This document shows, piece after piece, positions 44,144-52,965 of a DNA stretch of 64,000 nt (within the stretch, counting starts at the first letter, position 1; the number at the start of each line of letters is the position of its first letter). A program made the translations under genes and the position numbers. A model generated the notes under the pieces. That model worked only from the letters and a program-made list of their open reading frames with translations, was not told where the DNA came from and ran no database searches. The stretch comes from Streptomyces sp. ITFR-21. Lineage in GTDB: Bacteria > Actinomycetota > Actinomycetes > Streptomycetales > Streptomycetaceae. The DNA lies in contig NZ_CP134605.1 in the NCBI RefSeq assembly GCF_031844685.1, positions 5,988,001 through 6,052,000 on the forward strand, read 5' to 3'.

Positions 44144-45424
44144 ATGCCCGTCAGGATCACTTCCTTCGACACCGCGTCCCCGGGCGACACCGCCGAACTC
44201 TCCTTCCGGCTGGCCGGATACGCTCCGCACCGGATCCGCCGGCTCGCCCTGCTGGTGAAGACCGAAGGCAGCGCCGACGTCAACGACTTCTCCCGTGAAC
44301 TGGCGTCCTGGCGTGCCCGGGAGGCCGTACTCGCCCACGGGGGGCCGAAGCTGCTCGACCGTACGGTCTTCCTGCACTCGACGGGCGCGGAGGGGGCGAT
44401 GACGCCGTTCGGATACCTGCTGGTCGACCTGCTGGAGGAGGGCCGGGGGGAGGGGCCGGGACAGGATCCGGACGGCGGGCCGGACGAGGCGGCGGCCGTC
44501 CGGCCCGCGGCGGGGGAGAGCGCCGCCGCCGCGGCGGCGGCCGAGGCACCGGGACGAAAGGCAGCCGGCGGCGGCACGCTGGCCCTGGGGGTCGGGCGGA
44601 GCCGGACGATCCGCGGCGGGGAGATCGGGTCCGCGCGGCATGTCGGGCTGGCCGAGCAGGCGGTCGCCGAAGCGGCGGCGGACGCCGGACTGGCCCCCGC
44701 CGACGTGGCGCTCGCCGTCGTCAAGACCCCGCTGACCGGCCACGACGAACCCGTCCGGGTCACCTCCGCCGAGGCGAAGGCGGTCGGGGCACTCGGCGCG
44801 GCGCTCGCGCTGGGCGAGGTGGCCCGCGCCGACGTCGTACCCGCCGCCTTCGGCCGCGACCTGTCGCTCCACTCCGCTCGCACGATGGTCTTCTCCAGCT
44901 CGGAGGCGGCCCGCGTCGAAGTCCTGGTGCTCGGCAACCGCCCCGGCGCGGGCGGCGACCTGCGGATAGTCTCCGGCCCGCTGGCCGACGTCCTCGACGC
45001 GCCCGGCATCCGCCGCGTCCTCGCCGCCGCGGGCGCCGACCTGACGCCCGACGGCACGGTCCGCGAACCGGCCCGCGTCGCCGCCCTGCTGATCAAGGTC
45101 GGCCACCGCCACGACGGCACCCTGCGCGGCGCCCGCACCACCGTCCTGACCAGCCAACTCGACCCCGACAAACACGTCAGGTCGGTGATGAGCGGAGTGG
45201 CCGGCTCGGTCCTGGGCACCGGCCGGCTCTTCATCTCCGCCAACTCCGTCCACCAGGCCCCGGACGGCGGCGGCCTGTGCGCGGCGATCACGACCGCGGC
45301 GCCGGCCCCGGCCGCGACCCCTGCTCCGGCGGCCGGTGCGGCGGTCGACACGGCAGGCGGCGGGGCGGACGCGGTCTCCGCCGGCGCGGCCCCCGGCGCG
45401 GCCGTGACGGGCGGCACCGTATGA
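44144..45424 (+). CDS. Cyanuric acid hydrolase/barbiturase-family ring-opening amidohydrolase (426 aa)
   Basis: It has the three-repeat layout of this family. Domain A has LLVKTEGSADVNDFSRELAS and HSTGAEGAMTP, domain B has AVVKTPLTG and FSSSEAARVEVLVLGN, and domain C has LLIKVGHRHDGTLRGA and FISANSVHQAPDGGGLCAAI. All three Lys and candidate Ser partners are visible, although domain C reads S-A-N where many members have S-G-G. About 45 low-complexity Gly/Ala/Glu residues are inserted between domains A and B, and an Ala-rich tail of about 50 residues follows domain C. It hydrolyses a cyclic imide or ureide ring. The substrate could be barbiturate, cyanurate or a related ring. Confidence 0.87.
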   Translation: MPVRITSFDTASPGDTAELSFRLAGYAPHRIRRLALLVKTEGSADVNDFSRELASWRAREAVLAHGGPKLLDRTVFLHSTGAEGAMTPFGYLLVDLLEEGRGEGPGQDPDGGPDEAAAVRPAAGESAAAAAAAEAPGRKAAGGGTLALGVGRSRTIRGGEIGSARHVGLAEQAVAEAAADAGLAPADVALAVVKTPLTGHDEPVRVTSAEAKAVGALGAALALGEVARADVVPAAFGRDLSLHSARTMVFSSSEAARVEVLVLGNRPGAGGDLRIVSGPLADVLDAPGIRRVLAAAGADLTPDGTVREPARVAALLIKVGHRHDGTLRGARTTVLTSQLDPDKHVRSVMSGVAGSVLGTGRLFISANSVHQAPDGGGLCAAITTAAPAPAATPAPAAGAAVDTAGGGADAVSAGAAPGAAVTGGTV

Positions 45425-46365
45425 GCCTGTCCGCCCTCCCCATGGTTTCCGACGCCGACGTGCGGTCGGTGATCACCGTCGGCGACGCGGTGGAGGTCGT
45501 CCAGCGGACCTACGCCGACTTCGGGCAGGCGCGGTTGTCGTTGTCCCGCCCGGCGATCACCCGGATCGGGGACGGCACCCGGGGATTCGGCCTGAAGGGC
45601 GCGCTGCTCGACCGGTACGGGGTCGCCGGGGTGCGGGTCACGCCGACGCACGCGAGCGGTGGCAACAGCTGGTGCCTGGTGCTGGAGAGCGAGTCGGGGC
45701 GGCCACTGGTCGCGGTCGAGGAGACGTGGCTGCACCGGTTGCGTACGGCGGCCTCCGCCGCGGTGGCCGCGCGGCTGCTGGCGCGGCCGGACAGCCGGGT
45801 GCTGACGCTGGTGGGGGCCGGGCGGATCGCCCGCTTCGTACCGGCCGCGTTCGCCGCGGCCTTCGAGCTGACCGAGATCCGGGTGGTGGCCACCAGCGCC
45901 GGGAGCGCCGCCTCGTTCGCCGCCGGGCAGTCCGTCCCCGGGGTGACCCTCACCTCGGGGACCGACCTGGACGCCGCCGCTCCCGGCTCGGACGTCGTCG
46001 TCGCGATCACCTCCGCGCGGCGGCCGGCGGTCCGGCCGCGCCATCTCCTCCCGGGCGGCACGCTGATCGGGCTGGGCGGCGGCGCGGAGATCGCCGCCGA
46101 GGTGCTGACCGCGACGGCCGACCGCTTCTTCGTCGACGACCTCGGCTACGCCCGCGAGACGGGTTCGGTCGCCTCCTGGCTCGGCGGCGGCCTCTCCCCT
46201 GACGCCGTGGACGGCCACCTCACCGGCACCCTCCCCGCCGTGGCCGCCGGCCTCCTGCCGGGCCGCGTCGCCCCCGCCGACCGCATCCTCGCCGTGGTCC
46301 AGGGCGTCGCCGCCTGCGACGTGGCCCTCGCCTGCCTGACCATGCGCCGCCTGGGTATCGCCTGA
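45421..46365 (+). CDS. Ornithine cyclodeaminase/mu-crystallin family protein (314 aa)
   Basis: Rossmann-type NAD-binding protein. The segment RLRTAASAAVAARLLARPDS is followed by the nucleotide loop LTLVGAGRIARFVP and the late GGTLIGLGGGAEIAAEVL. Family members reduce cyclic imines or ketimines, or deaminate ornithine or alanine. The ATG overlaps the ring-opening enzyme's stop by 4 nt. It is the last gene of the operon. It may process an amino-acid-like or imine product; the precise reaction cannot be deduced. Confidence 0.85.
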   Translation: MSLSALPMVSDADVRSVITVGDAVEVVQRTYADFGQARLSLSRPAITRIGDGTRGFGLKGALLDRYGVAGVRVTPTHASGGNSWCLVLESESGRPLVAVEETWLHRLRTAASAAVAARLLARPDSRVLTLVGAGRIARFVPAAFAAAFELTEIRVVATSAGSAASFAAGQSVPGVTLTSGTDLDAAAPGSDVVVAITSARRPAVRPRHLLPGGTLIGLGGGAEIAAEVLTATADRFFVDDLGYARETGSVASWLGGGLSPDAVDGHLTGTLPAVAAGLLPGRVAPADRILAVVQGVAACDVALACLTMRRLGIA

Positions 46366-46699
46366 CCGGCGCGTCGGCGCGCGGGCCCGGCACCGGCATC
46401 GCGCGCGGCCCGCGCCTTCGGCCGGGCCTGGGCGGGACCGCGCGGGCCGCGGCGCCGGGGCGGGCACGCCGGTACCGCGCCGGCCCGGCCCGCGCGGGCG
46501 GCGCCGTACCGCCGGGGTGGCGCAGAAAACGACGGGCAACGGCACGAATGTGCGTTGCCCGTCCGGCGGGCCGCGGCTGGGTTCTGCTCAGCGATCCGGC
46601 GGCACACCGTCGGGTGACCCGCAGCACGTCCGTTCCCGGCCCGCCCGGCGGCGGGAGCGGAGCAGGGCCCCTCGTTCCACCCACGTCGAGGAGTGCCCG
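46366..46699. other. 334-nt intergenic region, hairpin-rich
   Basis: The first 120 nt are extremely G+C-rich, with overlapping self-complementary runs that could terminate the ABC/amidase operon. No gene is supported. The last 20 nt carry the GAGGAG ribosome site of the following GTG. Confidence 0.45.
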
Positions 46700-47598
46700 G
46701 TGCGCCTGTTGCGTTCGCTTGTCGTTCTCGCCCTGACCCCGGCTCTCACGCTGGCGGGAACCGCCGCCGCGAGAGCCGCCTCCCCCTCCGCCTCCCCTTC
46801 CGCCGCCGGGTCCGGACCCCGCTCCGCGCCGGCCGGCCGGCCGGTCCCTGATCGGGTCCCGGCCCCTGGCCGCCGCGCCCGCGCCCGTCCGGCAGGCCGC
46901 CCGCCCCGGCGGCGTCGTCAACGGCAACCACGTATCCGGCAACTGGTCCGGCTACGCGCGGGGCACCGGCAACGACGGCGTCACAGCGGTGACGTCCAAC
47001 TGGGTCCAGCCATGGGTGGACTGCCGGCCCGGCGGCGCGTGGCCGTCTGGGTCGGGATCGACAACCTCCAGGGTGCCCTCTTCTTCCCCAGCGTGGAGCA
47101 GACCGGCACACCGTCGACTGCCGCAGCGGCACCCCGCACTACCTCGCCTGGTACGCGATGTTCCCGAGCGCGCCGGTCTCCCACGGCGACTACGTCGCAC
47201 CCATCGCCGCCGCGCCCGACGGCACCTTCGCGGTGGTTTTCCAGGCCGACAGCGGGCAGCTGTGGAAATGCACCCCGCAGACCGGCGGGACACCGCTCGG
47301 CTACGCGATGGCGGCGGGCACCGGCCCGAGCATCACCGCCTTGGCCCACGGCGGCTACGAGGTCGCCTTCCAGGCCGGTACCGGGCTGCTGTGGGAGATC
47401 GGCGACTACATCAACTTCAACACGCAGCCGGGCATGCGCGCCGGCACCAGCCGGAGCGTCACGGCGGTACCCGGCATCATCCTGCAGGTGGCGTTCCAGG
47501 CCAGCTCGGGCATTCTGTGGACCCAGGACCTCGCCCCCGGCGGCGTCTCGCAGGGGCAGGGCATGGCCCTGAACAGCAGCCCGGCGATCGCCACCTGA
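46700..47598 (+). pseudogene. Frameshifted secreted G1 (eqolisin)-type peptidase-like gene
   Basis: The GTG at 46700, with GAGGAG upstream, encodes a normal signal peptide (RLLRSLVVLALTPALTLAG). The rest of the recognisable protein is spread over three frames. NGNHVSGNWSGYARG and VTSNWVQPWVDC (about 46920-47030) are in one frame, VWVGIDNLQGALFFPSVEQT (about 47041-47103) in a second, and VDCRSGTPHYLAWYAMFPSA to the stop at 47598 in a third. This order matches G1-family acid peptidases followed by lectin-like repeats (YEVAFQAGTGLLWEIG). At least three frame changes mean no intact product, unless they are assembly indels. Confidence 0.78.
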
Positions 47599-47634
47599 CG
47601 CCGGGTCCCCCCACGGGCGGAGGGACAGCGGCCC

Positions 47635-47666
47635 GGGGCCGGGAGCGCTGAAGTGCTCCCGGCCCC
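47635..47666. terminator. Bidirectional hairpin between convergent genes
   Basis: 12-nt perfect arms (47635-47646 and 47655-47666) with an 8-nt loop, between the 3' ends of the G1-like pseudogene and the lipoprotein gene. Confidence 0.75.
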
Positions 47667-47686
47667 GCCAGGTCGGCGTAAACCGT

Positions 47687-49426
47687 TCAGCAGTCGGGAA
47701 CCGCCGGGTCCATGTACGGGGTTCCGACCAGGCTTCCCGAGGTCGCGCCGTTGTTGTAGAAGGCGTCGGCGGAGGCGTAGTAGGTATCGCTCCACGGGTA
47801 GGAACCGATGCGGTACCACCAGGTGTTGCCGTCCTGTACGGCGAATCCGGGGAGTTTGCAGGAGACGCGGACCGTGGTGCCGCCGCTCATGACCGGCCCC
47901 GGACGACCGCCGGCGTCGGTGTAGTCGGTCCAGGTGTGGGTCTCGCCTCCGGTGGTCTCGTCGCGGCCGGCGGGTGGCGGAGCCGGCGTCGGGGGCGGGG
48001 GAGGGGGAGGCGGGGGAGGGGCAGGGGCAGGGGTGGTCGGCGCGGCGGAGGGGCCGGGCGGCTGCGTACCGGGGGTCACGGTGGGCGTTCGGGGCGGTGT
48101 CGGGTCGCTGCTCCTGGCGAGCACCGAGAACCCGGATCCCAAACCGCCGGAGTCACCCACCACGTCATCGGCCCACAGGTCGGCCAGCCGCCACCAGATC
48201 CCGTAGATCTGCCACGCCTTTCCCACCACCGACGCGGTCTTGAGCCCGGCGAGCGTGGCGGCGAGCTGGTCGACGGGGGCGTGGTCGAGCTTCCCCGCGG
48301 CGACCTCCTGCCGGAAGGAGTCCTCCAGGCAGTCGCCGGCCGAGACGATGGTGTCGCGCAGTGCGCCGGCGGAGACGCTCGGGACCCACCCGGCCAGCAG
48401 GGAGCCGCACGCGCCGATGTCCGGGACCGCGCCCAGGACCTGGTCGGCGGCGTCGCTGAGGAAGTCGAGGAAGACCGATGCCGCCGTCGGCTTGATGACG
48501 AACTGCGCGACGGACGTGGCAGACGTACGGTAGACGCCGACCGACGCCCTGCCGAGCGGCGGAAGATAGAGCTGGTGCGGGCCCATGCGGGAGTCGGCCG
48601 CCGCGTACAGCGCCTTGTCCGCGGCGGTGTCGCCGGCCTGGTGCCATCCCCACTTCACCGCCGACCCGTAGCCGAGCACCATTCCGTAGGGGCGGTTGTT
48701 GACCAGTTCCACGTCGAGCACGTCGTTCTGCGCGGTGGCGCAGGACCGCACGGCGACCGCGGCGTCGCCGCTGATCCCGGCCAGCGACGCGACCCAGGAC
48801 GGCGGACCGGACGTGCACGAGGGCGCCGCGGCCCGGCGGCCGACGAGTTGGCCGATGTCCTGGTTGGCGCGGGCGAAGATCCCGGCCCAGTCCCAGGAGA
48901 ACGGGTTCCACCAGGAGAAGTGCGGAATCTGCGCGACCACCTTTCCGCGCGCCTCGTCGTACGTCGACCGGTACGGGGTCCAGCTGCCCGTGGCCTTGTC
49001 GAAGGTGGAGATGCCGTACAGGGCCGCGGGGTCCGCGCCGGGCGGCGGCTTGGGAACGGGGAACTCGAGCGTCAGCAGACCGTGGATCGCGTCGGGCGGG
49101 CTCGACACCAACTGCACGGGCGCGGACGTCGGTTTGATGCCGCCCCACGTGCCGTCGGGGGTGCCGGAGTAGGTGGCCCTGACGGTGGCCCCCGGCGTCA
49201 TCGCCCCCGGCGGAATGATCAGGTCCGCGCCGTTGCCCAGGTCCACGGTCGTGGCCTGGCCGGCCTTGACGCTCACCGGCGCCGGGTCATGTGCCGGGGA
49301 GGCCGCGCCGGCGCTGTCGGGCTTCGGTGGACTTCCGCACCCGCCCAGCGTGAGGACCAGTGCCGCGGCCACCCCGGCGGCTGATCCCCACCACCCCCGT
49401 CGGGACCCGCGCATGTCCGCTGACAT
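47687..49426 (-). CDS. Large lipoprotein with Pro-rich linker (579 aa)
   Basis: From the ATG at 49426 there is a lipoprotein signal peptide with lipobox LTLGGC (near residue 30), so the protein is membrane-anchored outside the cell. About 120 residues of beta-rich domain (VDLGNGADLIIPPGAMTPGA) resemble ZU5-like domains. A largely helical middle part follows, then a run of prolines (about residues 495-525) and a C-terminal beta domain of about 80 residues with two Cys (VRVSCKLPGFA, then a terminal Cys). This final domain resembles SH3-like modules of secreted actinobacterial proteins. The function is unknown. A start 4 codons later (49414) is possible. Confidence 0.7.
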   Translation of the reverse strand: MSADMRGSRRGWWGSAAGVAAALVLTLGGCGSPPKPDSAGAASPAHDPAPVSVKAGQATTVDLGNGADLIIPPGAMTPGATVRATYSGTPDGTWGGIKPTSAPVQLVSSPPDAIHGLLTLEFPVPKPPPGADPAALYGISTFDKATGSWTPYRSTYDEARGKVVAQIPHFSWWNPFSWDWAGIFARANQDIGQLVGRRAAAPSCTSGPPSWVASLAGISGDAAVAVRSCATAQNDVLDVELVNNRPYGMVLGYGSAVKWGWHQAGDTAADKALYAAADSRMGPHQLYLPPLGRASVGVYRTSATSVAQFVIKPTAASVFLDFLSDAADQVLGAVPDIGACGSLLAGWVPSVSAGALRDTIVSAGDCLEDSFRQEVAAGKLDHAPVDQLAATLAGLKTASVVGKAWQIYGIWWRLADLWADDVVGDSGGLGSGFSVLARSSDPTPPRTPTVTPGTQPPGPSAAPTTPAPAPPPPPPPPPPTPAPPPAGRDETTGGETHTWTDYTDAGGRPGPVMSGGTTVRVSCKLPGFAVQDGNTWWYRIGSYPWSDTYYASADAFYNNGATSGSLVGTPYMDPAVPDC

Positions 49427-49546
49427 ACATCCACCACCCCTGGCTCGCTCTGCGCGCGACCGCGGCAGAGTGCAAGCGTGCCAGCCGATCCGTGCCGGGG
49501 CGCGGGGTTTTCCGCGATCTGCGCCGTACACCCGCCCGGCGGGACC

Positions 49547-50209
49547 TCACGGCTCCCGGACGAGACCGCGGGGAGGCGTACGGCTCGTCGAGTGCCAGGC
49601 GGCGAAGGCCAATTCCAGTTGGCCGCCCGGGAGGGCGCACGCGGAGACCTCCGCCGCCTCGCAGTTCAGCCACCGGGGCTCGCTCGCCCGGTCGAACCGC
49701 CCGCGGTCCCCGGGGCCGAGCAGCGCGCGCAGCCCCTCGGTGAACAGACCGCCGTGGCCGACCACGACCGCCGCGCCGGCGCCGGGCTCGGACACGACGG
49801 CCCGCAGCGCGCCCGCCAGCCGGGCGGTGGCCTCGGTGTGGCTCTCGCCACCGGGGAAGCCGGTCCGGGCGGAGCCCGCGCGCCAGGCTCCGATCACCCG
49901 GTCGTAGGCGGCGCGGGCGTCCGGGCGCCCGGAGCCGTCGAGATCGCCCACGTCCAACTCGCGCAGCGCTTCGACGACCCGCACCGCGGTGCCGGGCGGC
50001 GCCAGCAGCTCGGCGGTGTGCCGGGCACGCCGCAGCGGCGAGGACCACCACGCCGCGTCGCCGACGCCGGGCAGCGCGCGCAGCAGCCGCCCCATGCCCT
50101 CGGCCTGTCCGACACCGTGGGCGGTGAGCCGGAAGTCGGCTTTGCGGTAGGAGAGGATGTGGTGCACGTTCGCCGGGTTCTCCCCGTGCCGCACCAGGTA
50201 CAGGCGCAT
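49547..50209 (-). CDS. Histidine phosphatase (phosphoglycerate-mutase-like) family protein (220 aa)
   Basis: It begins with the RHG motif (RLYLVRHGEN), the site of the phospho-His. The second Arg lies in WWSSPLRRARHTAEL, the Glu in REL, and the late VVVGHGG carries the second catalytic His. The protein therefore has a full phosphatase active site. It ends a minus-strand series: aldolase-fold protein, APH-like kinase, phosphatase. It may remove a phosphate from the product of its neighbours. The start at 50209 matches the family N-terminus; upstream in-frame codons are Gly/Arg-rich. Confidence 0.87.
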   Translation of the reverse strand: MRLYLVRHGENPANVHHILSYRKADFRLTAHGVGQAEGMGRLLRALPGVGDAAWWSSPLRRARHTAELLAPPGTAVRVVEALRELDVGDLDGSGRPDARAAYDRVIGAWRAGSARTGFPGGESHTEATARLAGALRAVVSEPGAGAAVVVGHGGLFTEGLRALLGPGDRGRFDRASEPRWLNCEAAEVSACALPGGQLELAFAAWHSTSRTPPRGLVREP

Positions 50210-50302
50210 GTCGCACCGTCCTCTTCCCGCTCGTGTGATCGCGCGGCCGGGCCGGGAACCGGCCGCCGTTCCTCCCGGCCCGGCCACCCGATCTTCCCGC
50301 GG

Positions 50303-51547
50303 TCAGCCCAGGTGCGCCAGCGCGGCGTCGTTGTCGACCCGGCCCTCGGTCTCCAGCTGGCGGACGGCGTCCTCCAGGAAGAGCACCCCGTAGAGGTAGT
50401 GGCCGGCGGCGAGGTCCACCGGGTCGAGCTGGTCCTCGGAGTCCTCGCCGGTGCGCTTCTTGATGTCGGAGAGCCTGCAGGCCGCCTCGCCGAGCAAGTG
50501 GAAGGCGTGGCCGAGGAGATAGCGGCTCTCCCACCCGGGGTCGTGCTCGGTCAGCTCCTGGAAGGCGGGCAGACCGCGCATCAGGCCGAGGAGCCGGCGG
50601 GCCGCGGCGTCGTAGGACGGGTAGTTGCCGCCGTCGATCGCCACCTGCCATGCGGCGCCCTGGTTGTCCAGCCGGAATCCCTTGCGCAGACCGGCGTCCC
50701 AGACGGTGAAGCTGAAGAGAATCTTCGACAGGTCGTACGCCGGGTCCCAGTGGCCGAGCGTGCCGCGCGGGTCGATAATGCGGTACCCGCCGGTGCCGGC
50801 GGCGAGCTCCCGGTCATCGGTGACCAGGATGTTGCGCGTGTTGAGGTCGCCGTGCACCGGGTAGTACAGGCGTCTGGCGTCCACGTGGGCGGTGAGCCGC
50901 GGATCGTCCAGCAGCGTCTGGGCCAGCTTCAGCGGATTCCGGCACTCCACGCCGTTGACCACGATCGTGTCGGCGTCCACGAGCGCGCCGGGCAGATACC
51001 TCTGGAGCAGCCAGAAGCGCCGGACGAGCCGGTCCCCGTGGACGTCCGCGATGTTCCCGGGCCCGGTCTCCTCGTCGCTGTGCAGATAGCCCGCACCGAT
51101 CAGGTCGGTGAGGATACGGCGCAACTGCGGCGCGTACCGCTTCTCGATGTCCTCGTTGTCGCGCAGCGGCGCGGCGATGTCCCGGTTGGGGTAGTAGGGC
51201 ATGGTGTACGCCGCCCAGTTGTCGCCGTGGAACTCGTGCGAGAGGTCGGTGTAGACCCCGTGCAGCGCCGGCAGGTCGGTGCGGATCTTCTCGATCTGCC
51301 GGATCTTGACCCGGAAGGACTCCAGGTCGTGCCCGTCGACGGCGCCGGGTATGTCGACCAGCAGCTTGAGGACCTGCGGGTCGCGGCCGGGAAGTTCCAG
51401 GCGGGACAGCCGCGCCGGAGAACCCCCCTCGGTGAGTTCCTCCGCCAGGCTCCCGCCGAGTCGGCCCGCCAGTTCTTCCAGCAGTGTCTCTTCGACCGCG
51501 CCCACGTCTGCCGCGGGCGTCGGCTGGATCTCGTGCTGAGTGCTCAT
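50303..51547 (-). CDS. APH/choline-kinase-fold small-molecule kinase (414 aa)
   Basis: The catalytic loop YYPVHGDLNTRNILVTDD and the metal-binding GYRIIDPRGTLG (Asp near residue 258) are those of aminoglycoside phosphotransferase/fructosamine-kinase-like enzymes. The N-lobe has LKLLVDIP, with the ATP-binding Lys. A C-terminal helical part of about 100 residues follows. This layout resembles kinases acting on sugars, amino alcohols or nucleosides. It starts 40 nt after the KbaZ-like gene's stop and precedes the phosphatase gene, suggesting a kinase/aldolase/phosphatase pathway. The substrate is unknown. Confidence 0.82.
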   Translation of the reverse strand: MSTQHEIQPTPAADVGAVEETLLEELAGRLGGSLAEELTEGGSPARLSRLELPGRDPQVLKLLVDIPGAVDGHDLESFRVKIRQIEKIRTDLPALHGVYTDLSHEFHGDNWAAYTMPYYPNRDIAAPLRDNEDIEKRYAPQLRRILTDLIGAGYLHSDEETGPGNIADVHGDRLVRRFWLLQRYLPGALVDADTIVVNGVECRNPLKLAQTLLDDPRLTAHVDARRLYYPVHGDLNTRNILVTDDRELAAGTGGYRIIDPRGTLGHWDPAYDLSKILFSFTVWDAGLRKGFRLDNQGAAWQVAIDGGNYPSYDAAARRLLGLMRGLPAFQELTEHDPGWESRYLLGHAFHLLGEAACRLSDIKKRTGEDSEDQLDPVDLAAGHYLYGVLFLEDAVRQLETEGRVDNDAALAHLG

Positions 51548-51587
51548 GGGGTGTCAACCTCGCGTAGGCGTACGGAAAGGGAGGAGA

Positions 51588-52772
51588 TCAGCCGGCCAGC
51601 GCGGACGCGGACGCGGACGCCGTGCTGGGCAGGGCGGCGTCGGGAAGCGCGGCGGCGTAGTGGTCGATGGAGCGGGCGACCGCGTCCCGGAGCCGGGCGT
51701 CGATGTCGATGCCCCGCTTCGCCGCGGCGTTCGCCGCGACCTCCTTGAGCGCGTGGAAACCCTCGGTGGCGAAGGTGTAGTGCCCCGCGATCACCGCTCG
51801 GTCGGTGTCGCCCGCGGTGGTCGCCGGGTGCATCCACTTCTCCCAGGAACGGCTGGCGTAGGCCGCTTCGAGGAAGCGCTCGCGCAGGACGGGCAGACCG
51901 AGTTCGTCCAGCAGCGCCAGGAAGGCGCGCGTCTCCACGACGCCGAACTCGGGCGCCACGTTCAGCGCGTCCACACCGGCCGCGTTCAGGTAGCTCAACT
52001 GCTCGCCGCTGAGGTAGTCGCAGTTGTGCGCCTTCAGGGCGGTGCCGTGCCGGCGGGTGACGCGGACCAGGGAGCGCACCGCGGCCGCGACGGCGAACGG
52101 CGCGACGGTGAGCGCGCCCACGTTGCGGGTCTCCATGACCTTCGTCGCCGTCTGCGCGACGATGAAGGTCGGCTGGGGCAGCCCGACGCTCTCCAGCCGG
52201 CCCAGCGCGGTGGCCACCTGCTCCTCGAACTCGACGGGGTCGTTGGTGTCGGCGCCCTGGTCCTCGAAGCCGATCTCGAAGAGCGGCTCCTTGCCCAGCG
52301 ACCTCGCCGTCTCGACGGCCTGGCCGTACAGCTCGACGGCCCGGTCGATGGCGGCCTCCAGCGGGGCGACACCGCCGAGGTCCACGGAGGTGTCGATGTG
52401 CAGGAGGTCGAAACCCTGCCGGATGTCGTCCTCGTACGACTGGGCCGCGGACTTCAGTGCCGCGCCGAGGGAGTAGCGCTGGCGCTTCTCCTCCGGGTTC
52501 TGGTAGGGGCCGCCGTGGTCCCGGCAGAGCAGCACCAGGCCGTCGGGGTCCTGGGAGTGGACGTAGTCCGCGAACGACTCGGTGGTCCAGCCCTCCACGT
52601 AGCCGCCGCCCTGGGCGGCCGTCTCCACCTGGCGGCGGCTGGGGATGAGCATGATCCGGCGCCGGCGCCGGTACGCCACATTGATCGCGGCGTCCACGGC
52701 GTTCTTCGACATGGGGCCCACACCCAACCGGGAGGGCACCGGAATTCCTTCAGGACGGGGAGAGTTGCTCAC
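51588..52772 (-). CDS. KbaZ/GatZ-like class-II aldolase-fold protein (394 aa)
   Basis: The order of segments parallels the D-tagatose-1,6-bisphosphate aldolase subunit GatZ/KbaZ: SRRQVETAAQGGGYVEGWT, then LLCRDHGGPYQNP, GFDLLHIDTSVD, LFEIGFEDQGADTND and LKAHNCDYLSG. In GatZ the matching stretches are SNQVNQFGGYTG, GGDHLGPNCW and IHLDAS. A run of Ala and Ser ends the C-terminus. The GTG at 52772 has GGAGGA 6 nt upstream. Catalysis as a stand-alone aldolase is plausible because His and Asp residues are kept, but in enteric bacteria this subunit supports a partner (KbaY/GatY) that is absent here. It probably acts on a sugar phosphate. Confidence 0.7.
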   Translation of the reverse strand: MSNSPRPEGIPVPSRLGVGPMSKNAVDAAINVAYRRRRRIMLIPSRRQVETAAQGGGYVEGWTTESFADYVHSQDPDGLVLLCRDHGGPYQNPEEKRQRYSLGAALKSAAQSYEDDIRQGFDLLHIDTSVDLGGVAPLEAAIDRAVELYGQAVETARSLGKEPLFEIGFEDQGADTNDPVEFEEQVATALGRLESVGLPQPTFIVAQTATKVMETRNVGALTVAPFAVAAAVRSLVRVTRRHGTALKAHNCDYLSGEQLSYLNAAGVDALNVAPEFGVVETRAFLALLDELGLPVLRERFLEAAYASRSWEKWMHPATTAGDTDRAVIAGHYTFATEGFHALKEVAANAAAKRGIDIDARLRDAVARSIDHYAAALPDAALPSTASASASALAG

Positions 52773-52965
52773 GCTGATTCCTCCGCGCTCGGGAAAGTCG
52801 TGCGCACCGCACGGTGTGCGTCACGGACTACGATGACGAAGGGCGCTTTCCTTGCACCTTCCTCCCCCTTTCGCGTAGTTCGGCCACACGGCGGCGGGTT
52901 CCGCCGCAGGCGCGGCCTTTCGCGCGGGCGCGCCGCGAAAGGCCGCGGTGACCGCTCCCGCGCGG

